Assembly (NCBI RefSeq): GCF_016495405.1
Contig: NZ_CP044522.1
Location: 1,922,001 to 1,986,000, forward strand
Length of the DNA: 64,000 bases
Direction of reading: 5' to 3'
DNA from: Cobetia sp. cqz5-12
GTDB taxonomy: Bacteria > Pseudomonadota > Gammaproteobacteria > Pseudomonadales > Halomonadaceae
In this document: piece by piece, positions 43,032 through 52,451 of the stretch
Position numbering within the stretch: the first letter of the stretch is position 1
Layout of the letters: the number at the start of each line of letters is the position of its first letter
Position numbers and translations under genes: made by a program
The notes under the pieces: model-generated
The model's database searches: none
Seen by the model: the letters and a program-made list of their open reading frames with translations, nothing else
Told to the model about the DNA's origin: nothing

Positions 43032-43757
43032 ATGAACTATCTTCCGGATTTCTCGCGCCTGCTGCCGTATCTGCCCGACCTGCTGGCCGGGCTGATGACG
43101 ACGGTCTGGTTGACCACTCTGACCACCACGCTGGGGATACTCGGTGCAGTGCTGTGTGTCTGGCAGCGCCATCGAGCACCGACCAGCCTCTTCAGCCGGC
43201 TGCTGGGCATGCTGGTGGAGCTGCTGCGCAACACGCCCTTCATCGTCCAGCTGTTCTTCATCTTCTTCGGCCTGCCGGCGCTGGGGCTGTCACTCAGCGC
43301 CGAGATGGCCGCGGTGATCGCGATGACTTTGAACCTTGCCGCCTACAGCAGCGAGATACTGCGTGCCGGTGTCGATGCCACCGGTCGCGGCCAGTGGGAG
43401 GCCGGGCGTGCGCTGGGTCTCACGCCCTGGCAGCGCTATCGCCATGTGGTGCTGATGCCGGCGCTGGAACGCATGTATCCGGCGCTGACCAGCCAGTGCG
43501 TGATCGTGATGCTGGGCTCCGCCGTGGTCTCCCAGATCAGCGTGGCGGACCTGACCTTCGCGGCCAACTTCATCCAGTCGCGTACTTTCCTGAGTTTCGA
43601 GAGCTACGTGGTGACGGCAGGCATGTACCTGCTGCTGGCCATCGCGATGCGCGCCTTGCTCAACCGCATCGGGCGTCGTCTGTTCGGCTTTCGCCATCTG
43701 ACGCCAGCCCCGCGCCGCCGTCTGTCTTCCCATGTGCTGAGAGAGGCCCACTCATGA
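43032..43757 (+). CDS. Amino acid-type ABC transporter permease 1
   Basis: A HisM/GlnP-type inner membrane permease of 241 residues with five helices. Signature elements: VELLRNTPFIVQLFFIFFGLP and the EAA loop GVDATGRGQWEAGRALGLTPWQRYRHVVLMP, which contacts the ATPase. It probably heterodimerises with the next permease. Its stop overlaps the next start (ATGA). Confidence 0.92.
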   Translation: MNYLPDFSRLLPYLPDLLAGLMTTVWLTTLTTTLGILGAVLCVWQRHRAPTSLFSRLLGMLVELLRNTPFIVQLFFIFFGLPALGLSLSAEMAAVIAMTLNLAAYSSEILRAGVDATGRGQWEAGRALGLTPWQRYRHVVLMPALERMYPALTSQCVIVMLGSAVVSQISVADLTFAANFIQSRTFLSFESYVVTAGMYLLLAIAMRALLNRIGRRLFGFRHLTPAPRRRLSSHVLREAHS

Positions 43758-44407
43758 TCGACTTCACACTGTGGGACATTCTGCGCAACCTGCTGCTGGC
43801 GGCGCGCTGGACGCTGGCGCTGTCTCTGATCGCCTTCATCGGCGGCAGTCTGGTGGGGCTGGCGCTGACCTTTCTGCGTCTGACTCGTTGGCCGGGGGCG
43901 GCACTCTTCTGTCGCCTCTATACGGAGCTGTTCCAGGGCACGCCGCTGTTGATGCAGCTGTTCCTGGCCTTCTTCGGCGTGGCGGTCTTCGGGCTGGATG
44001 TCTCGGCCTGGACGGCGGCGGCGGTCGCGCTGACGCTGTTCAGCAGTGCCTTCCTGCATGACATCTGGCGTGGCTGTGTCGAGGCGGTGCCCAAGGGGCA
44101 GTGGGAAGGGGCGCGAGTGCTGGGGCTCGGTTATCTGAAGACCATGCGTCACATCATCCTGCCGCAGGCGCTGCGCATGGCCATCGCACCGACCGTCGGT
44201 TTCTCGGTGCAGATCATCAAGGGCACCGCGCTTGCCTCGGTGATCGGCTTCGTCGAACTGACCAAGGCCGGCACCATGCTCAACAACGCCACCCTGGAAC
44301 CCTTCACCGTCTTTGCGCTGGTCGCGTTGCTGTATTTCGCCATGTGCTATCCGCTCTCGCGGCTGGCTCGCCACCTGGAGGCACGTCTCAATGTCACTGC
44401 TCGCTGA
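43754..44407 (+). CDS. Amino acid-type ABC transporter permease 2
   Basis: 217 residues, same fold as its partner: YTELFQGTPLLMQLFLAFFGV and the EAA loop GCVEAVPKGQWEGARVLGLGYLKTMRHIILPQAL. I start it at the ATG at 43754, which overlaps the previous stop; the same frame is open far upstream but that part only shadows permease 1. The stop overlaps the start of the ATPase gene. Confidence 0.92.
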   Translation: MIDFTLWDILRNLLLAARWTLALSLIAFIGGSLVGLALTFLRLTRWPGAALFCRLYTELFQGTPLLMQLFLAFFGVAVFGLDVSAWTAAAVALTLFSSAFLHDIWRGCVEAVPKGQWEGARVLGLGYLKTMRHIILPQALRMAIAPTVGFSVQIIKGTALASVIGFVELTKAGTMLNNATLEPFTVFALVALLYFAMCYPLSRLARHLEARLNVTAR

Positions 44408-45209
44408 AGTTTCCCCGCTGGACACCGTCTCATCCGATTCCTCGGTCACCGAGAGTGCTGCCGTCTCCGAGAAGGCAAAGGCGCCGTTGGTCAGCCTGTC
44501 GGCGCTCACCAAGTCCTTCGGCGATCTGACGGTGCTCAAGGGCATCGATCTTGAAGTGCGCCCGGGCGAGGTGGTGTCGATCATCGGTCGCAGCGGCTCC
44601 GGCAAGAGCACCTTGCTGCGCTGTATCAACCAGCTGGAACAGCATGACGGCGGTAGCATCCACGTCGCCGGCAATCTGCTGGACGGTAGCGAGATGGACG
44701 CCGCCGCTCTGGCGCAGGATGTCGGCATGGTGTTCCAGAGCTTCAATCTGTTCCCCCACAAGCGCGTCGGCGAGAACGTGATGCTGGCGCCGATGCTGGT
44801 CAAGGGCGTTGCACGGGATGTCGCGGAGCGCGAGGCCCGCGAGATGCTGGCCAAGGTCGGGCTGGGGGAGAAATTCGATGCCTGGCCGAGCCAGCTCTCC
44901 GGTGGCCAGCAGCAGCGGGTGGCGATCGCGCGCGCCCTGGCGATGCACCCCAAGGTGTTGCTGTGTGACGAGATCACCTCGGCGCTGGCCCCGGAGCTGG
45001 TCGGCGATGTGCTCAAGGTGCTGGAGCAGCTCAAGCGTGAGGGCATGACGTTGATTCTGGTGACCCACGAGATGAATTTCGCCCGCGATGTGGGGGATCG
45101 CGTGATCTTCATGCATCAGGGGCGCGTGCATGAATCAGGCGACCCCGCGACGCTGTTTGCTAACCCGGCCACGGAAGAGTTGCGCCAGTTCCTCGGCGCG
45201 GTGCTTTGA
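44391..45209 (+). CDS. Amino acid-type ABC transporter ATPase
   Basis: A GlnQ/HisP-like ATPase of 272 residues with an extra Ser/Val-rich N-terminus of about 32 residues. Walker A GRSGSGKST, Q-loop MVFQSFNLFP, signature LSGGQQQR, Walker B VLLCDEIT and switch His in LVTHEM are all present. The D-loop reads SALAPE where SALDPE is usual. CTGGAGGC precedes the start. It completes the importer. Confidence 0.93.
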   Translation: MSLLAEVSPLDTVSSDSSVTESAAVSEKAKAPLVSLSALTKSFGDLTVLKGIDLEVRPGEVVSIIGRSGSGKSTLLRCINQLEQHDGGSIHVAGNLLDGSEMDAAALAQDVGMVFQSFNLFPHKRVGENVMLAPMLVKGVARDVAEREAREMLAKVGLGEKFDAWPSQLSGGQQQRVAIARALAMHPKVLLCDEITSALAPELVGDVLKVLEQLKREGMTLILVTHEMNFARDVGDRVIFMHQGRVHESGDPATLFANPATEELRQFLGAVL

Positions 45210-45261
45210 TGGCGTCCCGTATCAATGAAAGATCCCCATGTGTCGAAAGGAGTCGGTCCCA

Positions 45262-46539
45262 GTGGACAAGCGTATCTATGTATCACCTGCGTGTTTCTCG
45301 GGGCCGAAGGGAGAGGGGCCTCTCAATGGCAAGCGGCTGGTGGTGAAGGACCTGTTCGGGGTCAAAGGCGAGCGCACCGGACAGGGCAATCCTGACCTGC
45401 TGGCAAGCGCCCCCATCGAGCGGGAGACGGCGCCCAGCGTGTTGGCGCTTCAGAAGGCAGGGGCCGATTATCGGGCGCGCACCACTACCGATGAGCTGGC
45501 CTACAGCCTCAACGGCACCAATGCCCATTGTGGCACGCCGCAGAACCCGCGTGCGCCGCTGAGGTTGCCGGGAGGCTCAAGCGTAGGCTCTGCCGTAGCG
45601 GTGGCGCGCGGTGAGGCGGAGATCGGGCTGGGAACCGATACCGGTGGCTCCATCCGCGTGCCGTCCAGCTACTGTGGGCTCTATGGGCTGCGGCCGACCC
45701 ATGGCCGCATTGACATGTCAGGCCTCAAGCCGCTGGCGCCGCGCTTCGATACCATCGGCTGGATGGCGCGGGATCTCGCGACGCTGACACAGGTCAGTGA
45801 GGTGTTGATGCCACCAACGACAGCGACTCGTCTGCCGGCGAGACTCATCCTGCTGGTGCCGGAAGGACTGGCGGCGGGGCCTTATCAGCGATTGCTGGGG
45901 CCGCTGGCGCGTCGTCTTGAATCACTCGGTTTTCGCTGCGAGCGGCGCATGTTGAGCCAGGCCTTCATGGCGAGGGCCAGTGAGGCCTTTCGGATTCTGC
46001 AGGGCTGCGAGATTCGTCGTACGCACCAGGCATGGTTGAGTACACCGGAGGAGGGCACCGACTCTCACTGGCCGCAGCTGAATCCTGATATCGCGGCACG
46101 TCTCAAATGGTGCATGACCCTGAGTGACGCCGACGAGCAGGCAGCAGAAGCCAAGGCAGACACCGTGCGCCGCTGGTATCGCCAGCAGCTGGCAGCCAGT
46201 CATGAGGGCGGAGAGAGTGCCTGTGACGATGGTAGTGCGGCTACCCATGCCCAGGCGGAGGCCACCAGCGAGGCGGTGTTCGTGCTGCCCACCACGCCGG
46301 GCGCCTCACCGCTGCTGGGCGCAAGCCTCGAGGAGATGGAGGCCTATCGTCATCGTTTGATGGGACTCACCGCACTGGCCGGCTTGAATGGCGCACCGCA
46401 ATTGAGTCTACCGTGGCTGACCGATGACGCTGCGCGCCTGCCGGAGGAGGCTGCACCACCACCCTGGGGCGTCTCATTGCTGGGCCTGCCGGACCGTGAT
46501 GAGAGCCTGCTGGCATTGGCCTGCATGTTGGAAGACTGA
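45262..46539 (+). CDS. Amidase signature family enzyme (AMI1-like)
   Basis: A Ser-Ser-Lys amidase of about 425 residues. Catalytic elements: Lys in RLVVKDLFGVKG, the Ser pair in RLPGGSSVGSAVAVARG and the nucleophile Ser in GLGTDTGGSIRVPSSYCGLYG. The N-terminal GNPDLL and DELAYSLNGTNAHCGTPQNP resemble plant AMI1 (indole-3-acetamide hydrolase) more than GatA or urea amidolyase. It has no signal peptide. The co-directional importer upstream suggests that it hydrolyses the imported compound. GTG at 45262 is preceded by AAAGGAG at good spacing; ATG at 45238 would extend it by eight residues. Confidence 0.85.
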   Translation: MDKRIYVSPACFSGPKGEGPLNGKRLVVKDLFGVKGERTGQGNPDLLASAPIERETAPSVLALQKAGADYRARTTTDELAYSLNGTNAHCGTPQNPRAPLRLPGGSSVGSAVAVARGEAEIGLGTDTGGSIRVPSSYCGLYGLRPTHGRIDMSGLKPLAPRFDTIGWMARDLATLTQVSEVLMPPTTATRLPARLILLVPEGLAAGPYQRLLGPLARRLESLGFRCERRMLSQAFMARASEAFRILQGCEIRRTHQAWLSTPEEGTDSHWPQLNPDIAARLKWCMTLSDADEQAAEAKADTVRRWYRQQLAASHEGGESACDDGSAATHAQAEATSEAVFVLPTTPGASPLLGASLEEMEAYRHRLMGLTALAGLNGAPQLSLPWLTDDAARLPEEAAPPPWGVSLLGLPDRDESLLALACMLED

Positions 46540-46590
46540 CTGGCGCAGCCTTGACGGTGCGATCGCTGACCTTCTCTGGATTCAATCACA

Positions 46591-46622
46591 AACGCCGCAT
46601 CCCGAAAGGGCTGCGGCGTTTC
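46591..46622. terminator. Bidirectional terminator between amidase and puuE
   Basis: AACGCCGCA and TGCGGCGTT pair with an inner CCC-GGG extension. The hairpin lies between convergent genes. Confidence 0.7.
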
Positions 46623-46650
46623 TGGTGCTGGCGCTTGAAGGGATGGTTCG

Positions 46651-47604
46651 TCAGCTGGCGGGGGGATAGGGATGCTCGCGCTGCCAGTGCTCGGCGATAT
46701 CGATGCGACGGGTGATCCATACCCTGTCGTGGGACTGGACGTAATCGAGGAAGCGTTTCAGTGCCGCGAAGCGTCCCGGTCGTCCGGCGATCCGACAGTG
46801 CAACCCGATGGAGAGCATCTTGGGTGCCGTGTCGCCCTCGGCGTAGAGCACATCGAAGGCATCGCGCAGGTACTGGAAGAAATCTTCGCCGTTGTTGAAG
46901 CCCTGGGCGCTGGCGAAGCGCATGTCATTGGTATCCAGGGTGTAGGGGACGACGAGATGCGGCACCTGCTCGCCATTGGCGGTGGTCACCTCCATCCATA
47001 GCGGCAGGTCATCGCCGTAGTAATCGCTGTCGTAGGTGAAGCCGCCGTGCTCCACCACCAGTCGGCGGGTATTGGGGCTGTCGCGCCCGGTGTACCAGCC
47101 CTGTGGTGCATGACCGACCAGCTCGCGATAGCTTTCCACCGCGCGTTCCAGATGGGCGCGCTCATGGGCGTCATCCATATGCTGGTAATGAATCCAGCGC
47201 CAGCCGTGACTGGCGATCTCATGACCATCCTCCAGGAAGCGTGCGACCAGCTCCGGATGCCGCGCCAGCGCCATGCCGACGCCGAAGACCGTCAGCGGCA
47301 ACTCGCGGCGCTTGAATTCATCCAGAATCCGCCACACGCCACTGCGCGAGCCATATTCGTAGATCGACTCCATGCTCATGTGCCGCGCGGGGTAGGCCTC
47401 GGCTCCGATGATCTCGGAGAGAAACTTCTCGCTCTCGCTGTCACCGTGCAGCAGGCAATTCTCGCCGCCTTCCTCATAGTTGAGCACGAACTGCACCGCG
47501 ATCCTGGCACCACCCGGCCAGTTGGCATGGGGGGGATTGGCACCATAACCGATCAGGTCACGCGGATAGTCGTCGCCCCACAGGGCGTTGTCGTTGTCTG
47601 GCAT
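46651..47604 (-). CDS. puuE: Allantoinase, polysaccharide-deacetylase type
   Basis: Opens the allantoin ring to allantoate. PuuE enzymes use a polysaccharide deacetylase fold and are unrelated to the AllB amidohydrolase. The 317 residues show DLIGYGANPPHANWPGGARIAVQFVLNYEEGGE at the N-terminus (diagnostic), the deacetylase motifs DGHEIASHGWRWIHYQ and GWYTGRDSPNTRRL, and the C-terminal IGLHCRIAGRPGR. It links UraD to AllC although it lies 40 kb from them in this window. AAGGAAG precedes the start. I see no RutR-type site in its promoter. Confidence 0.94.
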   Translation of the reverse strand: MPDNDNALWGDDYPRDLIGYGANPPHANWPGGARIAVQFVLNYEEGGENCLLHGDSESEKFLSEIIGAEAYPARHMSMESIYEYGSRSGVWRILDEFKRRELPLTVFGVGMALARHPELVARFLEDGHEIASHGWRWIHYQHMDDAHERAHLERAVESYRELVGHAPQGWYTGRDSPNTRRLVVEHGGFTYDSDYYGDDLPLWMEVTTANGEQVPHLVVPYTLDTNDMRFASAQGFNNGEDFFQYLRDAFDVLYAEGDTAPKMLSIGLHCRIAGRPGRFAALKRFLDYVQSHDRVWITRRIDIAEHWQREHPYPPAS

Positions 47605-47729
47605 CGTGCGGCTTCCTTGCGGGTGGCTAACGAAATGAAGTGCGAAATGAATACCCCATCACTCTCCATTGATGTGCAGGCTTTGTGCCATCAAGGCGCA
47701 TCGTGCTGGTGTCACGCTTGCATCCCGCA

Positions 47730-50555
47730 TCAATCCGTCGGTGTCCACCAGCGCGGCAGCAACCGTGCGACTTCCGGGCGCAGGAAGCGGTCATCGATCA
47801 GGTGGATCACGCCCTGATCCTGCTCGTTGCGAATCACGCGGCCTGCGGCCTGCACCACTCTGGTGAGCCCTGGGTACAGATAGGTGCAGTCATCGGCATT
47901 CAAGGGCTGGATGACAGGGCGCGGTGCACGGGTATCGTCGGGAGACTCGCTCGTAGGGCCCTCCATCTGTTCCGGCTGGCTACGACGTAGGGCATCGCTT
48001 TCCAGCCACTGCGCCAGGCGCTGCTTGAGCGCTTCATTCTCCGGGCTGAAGCCGGCCAGCCCCAGGGTGGCGATGAAGGCCCCGATCAGACGCGAGCCGG
48101 GCAGATCGATCCCTTCACCGAAGGCGCCGCCCAGCACCGCGAAACCTATGCCCTGGCCGTCTGGGGTGAAGCGCTGAATGAAGGTGGTGCGCTCCGCTTC
48201 CGTCATGGCACGGGTCTGGCGCCATTGGGGAATCTCCGGCGTCAGCTGTTGCAAGGTGTTGGCGACCTGCTCGAGATAGGCGAAGCTCGAGAAGAATGCC
48301 AGATAGTTGCCCGGGCGCTGCTGGTATTGGCGGGCCATCAGTTCGGCGATGGGCCGGCAGGAGGCCTCGCGGTCCCGCAGGCGGGTCGAGAGCCGATGGC
48401 GACTGACCTGCACCTGCGTCGCCCTGAACGGCGAATCGACACTCAACCAGACCGCATTGTCCGCCAGTCCCAGCAGGCGGTGATGATAGGCCGGCGGATT
48501 GAGCGTGGCCGAGAACAATAGGGTGGCGTGGCTGGCGCGCAGGCGGGGTGCCAGCCACGGCGCCGGGCTGACGCAGCGCAGTCGCGGTTGTATCTGGCGC
48601 ACGCTGCGCCCTCGGGGCTTGCGAGGCCGGGCTGCTGCTACTGTTTCTGCTTTTTCTCTTGCAGCCGATGCTGCGCCGGTGCGTGAGCTTGAATCGCTGG
48701 TGAGCGTTGCCTGCCGCGCAGGGAGAGTGGCGGCGAGTTCGACCTCGAACAGCGAGTGATCGCCGAAGCCTTCGGCGAGTCGCGTGAGCGTCAGCGCCGC
48801 GAAATAGGCCTCCATCATCTCGACGTCAGGCTGGCGGCGGCTGGCCGCGGTGGATGTCGGACTGGAGTCTGATGGGGTGGTGCTTGAGGCCAGGGGAACG
48901 GCATCGCTCGCGATCAGGCCCAGCTGTTCGGGGGCTTGTGTGGCCGTGGCTCGCGCTGCCTGTTGTCTGGCCGCAGGAGCGGTTGCGGCCTTGTCGGGCT
49001 CCGCCAACCAGTCGCCCATCGCGCCCGTCCATTGCGTCAGCGCCTTGAGGAAGTCGCCGGGCAACGTCTCCAGCGCAAGACGTGCCTGTTGACTGCCATC
49101 ATCGGTGCTGCCGTTCCCGTTGCTTGGATTTCCTGAGCTGCCGTTTTCCGGCCCGAGCTGCTCCAGCGCTCGCCACTGCCGGGCCAGCGTGCGGGAGGCC
49201 GAGCGCAGCGGGGCCGGATGGCCCGTGCGACTCAACTGCTTGAGCAGGAAGTGGAACTGTCGGGCGTCGAGTTCGGTGCTGTACATGCCGCGGGCGCGTT
49301 CGATGAGGTTGTGGCTTTCATCGACGAGCACCACGGAGCGCCAGTCATTGGCCTGGGTCAGGGCGAACAGCAGCGCATGACTGTCGAAGTAGTGGTTGTG
49401 ATCCCCGATGATCACATCCGCCCAGCGCGAGAGCTCCTGGGCGAGAAAGTAGGGGCAGATCTCATGGGCCAGGGCGTGTCGGCGTGTCGTCGCCAGCGTC
49501 AGTGGCTGGTGGTCGGCAAGCGCGGCGCTGCGCGCCGCGGGCAGGCGATCATGGAAGCCGCGCGCCAGCGGGCAGGACTCACCATGACAGGCGAGAGTCG
49601 GGTGCTCACAGGTCTTGCTGCGCGCGCCGAGTTCCAGAATGCGCAGCGCTGCGGCAGGCGTGTCCGATGATTCCGCGTGCTCGACAATCTCCGGCCTCAG
49701 GGTGGTCAGCGCGTCCAGCGCCAGCGCGCGGCCCGGAGTGCGGGCGGTGAGGTAGAAGAGCCTGTCCGTGCCGCTTGCGGGCATCGCACGCAGCGCAGGA
49801 TACAGCGTCGCCAGCGTCTTGCCGGTGCCGGTCGGCGCCTCGGCCAGCAGCTCGCGTCCAGTCATCACCGCCTTGTAGGCATGCTCGGCCAGCTGACGTT
49901 GACCGGGGCGCCAGGCAGGCCAGGGGAAGGCAAGCGTGCCAAGGGCGCTGTCACGGGCGCGGCGATGCGCCAGTTCATTGTCGGCGAACTCGCTGAAGCG
50001 TGCGGCCAGACGTGCAAGCTCCGCTTCCAGCGCCTCGCGGCTCCACCAGGCTTCCAGGCGTTGTTCATCCTGTGAAGCCCCGATGGAGTCACCGCCGGAT
50101 TCCGGTTCACCCTTGGTAGCGCTGGCTGGTGCGTCCGCGGCGATATCCAGATACACCAGCGCCAGGGTGATGCCCTCGAGATCGCGACTGCGGCACATCA
50201 GGGCACCGTATACACGCGCCTGGGCCCAGTGCAGGGCGCGGTGATTCGCGGGCTGACGGGACAGGTCACCACGGTGGGTCTTGATCTCCTCGAGACAGTT
50301 GCGCCTGGGATCATAGCCATCGGCGCGGCCGCGAATCTCGAGATTGCCGATGCAGCCGGAGAGCGATATCTCGCTTTCGTAGTCCTTGCCACGCCGACGC
50401 ACGATGCGCTGATGACCGCGAATGCCCTGTTGAGCGGTGGGCGAGGGCGTGAAGCGCAGATCCAGATCGCCCTCGCGTGCGGCGAAGGCGCACAGCTCGC
50501 GTACCGCGATTCGATAGCGCTCGGGCGCGTTGCTTGAGGTGTCGGCCGTGATCAT
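47730..50555 (-). CDS. Rad3/DinG-like helicase fused to a PD-(D/E)XK nuclease domain
   Basis: A 941-residue superfamily 2 helicase. Residues 1-~190 carry Cas4/RecB-like nuclease motifs: GRADGYD, LEEIKTHRGDL and an HWAQARVYGAL helix. The helicase core follows with Walker A EAPTGTGKT, four clustered Cys (SKTCEHPTLACHGESCPLA) fitting an XPD-type 4Fe-4S domain, and the DESH box in VVLVDESHNL. The distal motor shows GGAFGEGIDLPG and QAAGRVIRNEQD. A disordered insert (about 500-660) separates the parts. Start and stop overlap with the FAN1-like gene shows they are one operon. It is a likely repair helicase-nuclease. Confidence 0.9.
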   Translation of the reverse strand: MITADTSSNAPERYRIAVRELCAFAAREGDLDLRFTPSPTAQQGIRGHQRIVRRRGKDYESEISLSGCIGNLEIRGRADGYDPRRNCLEEIKTHRGDLSRQPANHRALHWAQARVYGALMCRSRDLEGITLALVYLDIAADAPASATKGEPESGGDSIGASQDEQRLEAWWSREALEAELARLAARFSEFADNELAHRRARDSALGTLAFPWPAWRPGQRQLAEHAYKAVMTGRELLAEAPTGTGKTLATLYPALRAMPASGTDRLFYLTARTPGRALALDALTTLRPEIVEHAESSDTPAAALRILELGARSKTCEHPTLACHGESCPLARGFHDRLPAARSAALADHQPLTLATTRRHALAHEICPYFLAQELSRWADVIIGDHNHYFDSHALLFALTQANDWRSVVLVDESHNLIERARGMYSTELDARQFHFLLKQLSRTGHPAPLRSASRTLARQWRALEQLGPENGSSGNPSNGNGSTDDGSQQARLALETLPGDFLKALTQWTGAMGDWLAEPDKAATAPAARQQAARATATQAPEQLGLIASDAVPLASSTTPSDSSPTSTAASRRQPDVEMMEAYFAALTLTRLAEGFGDHSLFEVELAATLPARQATLTSDSSSRTGAASAAREKAETVAAARPRKPRGRSVRQIQPRLRCVSPAPWLAPRLRASHATLLFSATLNPPAYHHRLLGLADNAVWLSVDSPFRATQVQVSRHRLSTRLRDREASCRPIAELMARQYQQRPGNYLAFFSSFAYLEQVANTLQQLTPEIPQWRQTRAMTEAERTTFIQRFTPDGQGIGFAVLGGAFGEGIDLPGSRLIGAFIATLGLAGFSPENEALKQRLAQWLESDALRRSQPEQMEGPTSESPDDTRAPRPVIQPLNADDCTYLYPGLTRVVQAAGRVIRNEQDQGVIHLIDDRFLRPEVARLLPRWWTPTD

Positions 50556-52387
50556 CGCGCAGTCGGTGCCTTGCGTGCCGTGGCCTCGTCGTCGGGCGCA
50601 TCAGCGGCGTTTACGGTCTGCCATTCGACACGGCACTCCAGCGCCGGAATCTCATGGCGTGCGAACAGGGCCAGCCACTGACGCTGGTTGTCCTGCAGGC
50701 GGTCAGTGGGTGCCTTGACCTCGATCATCCTGTAACGCTCGCGGGTGTTCTCGGGGAAGAACTGGATCAGGTCCGGCAGGCCAGCGCGATGCTCGCGGGG
50801 ATTGGCCAGCAGGTGTCGGAAGCAGGCCTCCAGATGTGCCGGGGGGATGCAGTCCAGTGCGTGGGACAGCAGCTCCTCGCTCAACAGTGGCCAATGCACG
50901 AAGGGCGCTTGAATGCCCTGTTTCTGATGATGGCGCTCACGAATCGTCTCCCGGTAGCGGCCATCGGCCAGGCGCGCGAAGCAGTCCTCGAAAGCAGCCT
51001 GGCGACGGTTGACGAAGTCAGGGCGGTAGAGGTCCGCCGGACCGGTATGAAAGGCGTGGAAGAAGGCTCCCGGCAAGGGCGCGAACAGTACGTCCCAGCA
51101 CAACAGGGTGAAGAGCGCGGGGAGCAGACCATTCTCGACATAGAAGACCGGTGCCTCGGGCGTGGCCAGTGCATGCGCGGCCGCGCGCTCGACCCCATGG
51201 ATACCGGCGGCGGCCGAGGTGGCAAGGTCCGGCACCGCAAGGGTGATCTGAGGCGTGGCCGGCGCCTTGGCGCGTCTGGGGGCGGCCAGGCCAAGGCCAC
51301 GGCACAGGCGAGGCAGGGCGCGCTCAAGTGCCAGCTGCTCATCCAGCGTGGTCTCGGCGCGCGCCAACCGCTCGCTGGCCAGTGTGTGGGCTGCGCTGAT
51401 ATCGCCGGAAAGCTCCAGCGCTCTCACTCGACGCGGCATGGCACGCGGCGCATAGGCGGAGTCTTGGAGACAGGCGTACTGGAGTGCGGCTGCGTGATGC
51501 CAGCCCTGACGCTCGGCATCGCGCGCCAGCGAGAAACGCAGCCGGTCACGTCGCTGTGCCAGCCAGGCATTGGCGCGATTCGCCTCTGTCGCGTCGCCTT
51601 CTGACGATGTCACCTCGTCCAGTGCCGAGATGATGCGCTGCCAATGCGGCTCCAGTTCAGCATGCGCCGTCTCACGGTTCAGACGCTCCCTGGCCGTCTG
51701 CCAGTCCTCACGCAGCTGCTCCAGGGCCAGATAACGATCCACCTCCCAGCGCTGGGTGAAGGCGCGCGAGTCTGGCGAAAGCACGACCGTCTCACAGCGC
51801 AGCAGGCCCAGTTCACTGAGCACGAAGTCCGACAGAGTCTGGCGCAGGTTGCCGAAGAACATCAGGCTCAGGCGTCGCGACAGCTCACCAAGCCCAACAC
51901 TCAGCGTGTTGGCGGTGGGGTCATTCAGCCACTCGGGCAGTGACCGTGGCGTGGTATCGCCCAGCAGCTCGCTGAGGGCATCCGGCATCCGGCGTTTGGG
52001 CGTGCTTCTTGGCAGCTCGGGGAAGGCGTCCTTCAAGCGCGGCAGTGTCACAAGTGACAGCATTTCCTCCAGGCTCAGGTCAGCGTTCAGACGGCACAGA
52101 CCATCAGGCGAGGCACTGTCGGTGATCGGTGTGATCAAAGGCTGGCTTGCGGCCTCGATGTCGCCGATTTCGGCATAGTGGAGCTGCGTGACCTCGTAAT
52201 GATCGCCCTTGCGCATCAGCAGGCGGACCAGCAGGGCACGCGAGGCGTCCGGCAGGCGCGTGATGGCGTCCACCGTGGCACGCTCCGCCTCTGTCAGCAG
52301 ATCGGCGTGACACTGACAGACCCAGTCGAGCAGGGTGTCGAAGTTGGCCAGGTAGTAGCGCGGATTGTCGAGGGAAGCGGCTTGCAT
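50552..52387 (-). CDS. FAN1-like nuclease with VRR-NUC domain
   Basis: About 611 residues. The C-terminal VRR-NUC domain has the FAN1 catalytic set: GLPDLIQFFP (metal-binding Asp), YRMIEVKAPTDRLQDNQRQWL (Glu-x-Lys and Gln). Upstream is an SAP-like and TPR-rich helical region. Bacterial FAN1 cuts branched DNA and helps to unhook interstrand crosslinks. I place the start at the ATG at 52387, in front of which lies a LexA-like half palindrome; a longer frame to 52504 would run across it. The helicase gene overlaps its 3' end. Confidence 0.88.
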   Translation of the reverse strand: MQAASLDNPRYYLANFDTLLDWVCQCHADLLTEAERATVDAITRLPDASRALLVRLLMRKGDHYEVTQLHYAEIGDIEAASQPLITPITDSASPDGLCRLNADLSLEEMLSLVTLPRLKDAFPELPRSTPKRRMPDALSELLGDTTPRSLPEWLNDPTANTLSVGLGELSRRLSLMFFGNLRQTLSDFVLSELGLLRCETVVLSPDSRAFTQRWEVDRYLALEQLREDWQTARERLNRETAHAELEPHWQRIISALDEVTSSEGDATEANRANAWLAQRRDRLRFSLARDAERQGWHHAAALQYACLQDSAYAPRAMPRRVRALELSGDISAAHTLASERLARAETTLDEQLALERALPRLCRGLGLAAPRRAKAPATPQITLAVPDLATSAAAGIHGVERAAAHALATPEAPVFYVENGLLPALFTLLCWDVLFAPLPGAFFHAFHTGPADLYRPDFVNRRQAAFEDCFARLADGRYRETIRERHHQKQGIQAPFVHWPLLSEELLSHALDCIPPAHLEACFRHLLANPREHRAGLPDLIQFFPENTRERYRMIEVKAPTDRLQDNQRQWLALFARHEIPALECRVEWQTVNAADAPDDEATARKAPTAR

Positions 52388-52431
52388 GGCGACCTGTCGA
52401 AGTGGCGGGCAGTGCAGCGGTTTGCCCGAAA

Positions 52432-52451
52432 GCATGGGGTTATATACAGTA
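52432..52451 (-). promoter_or_regulatory. LexA-like (SOS) box, one strong half
   Basis: The sequence ends in ATATACAGTA, identical to half of the gammaproteobacterial SOS consensus. The other half has ATG instead of CTG at the correct 10-bp spacing. It lies 44 bp upstream of the FAN1-like start. Confidence 0.5.

Noticed and set aside
43604..45112. Minus-strand frame (502 codons) opposite the ABC permease and ATPase
   Set aside because: Spans three coupled genes on the other strand; composition Ser/Arg/Gln-rich.
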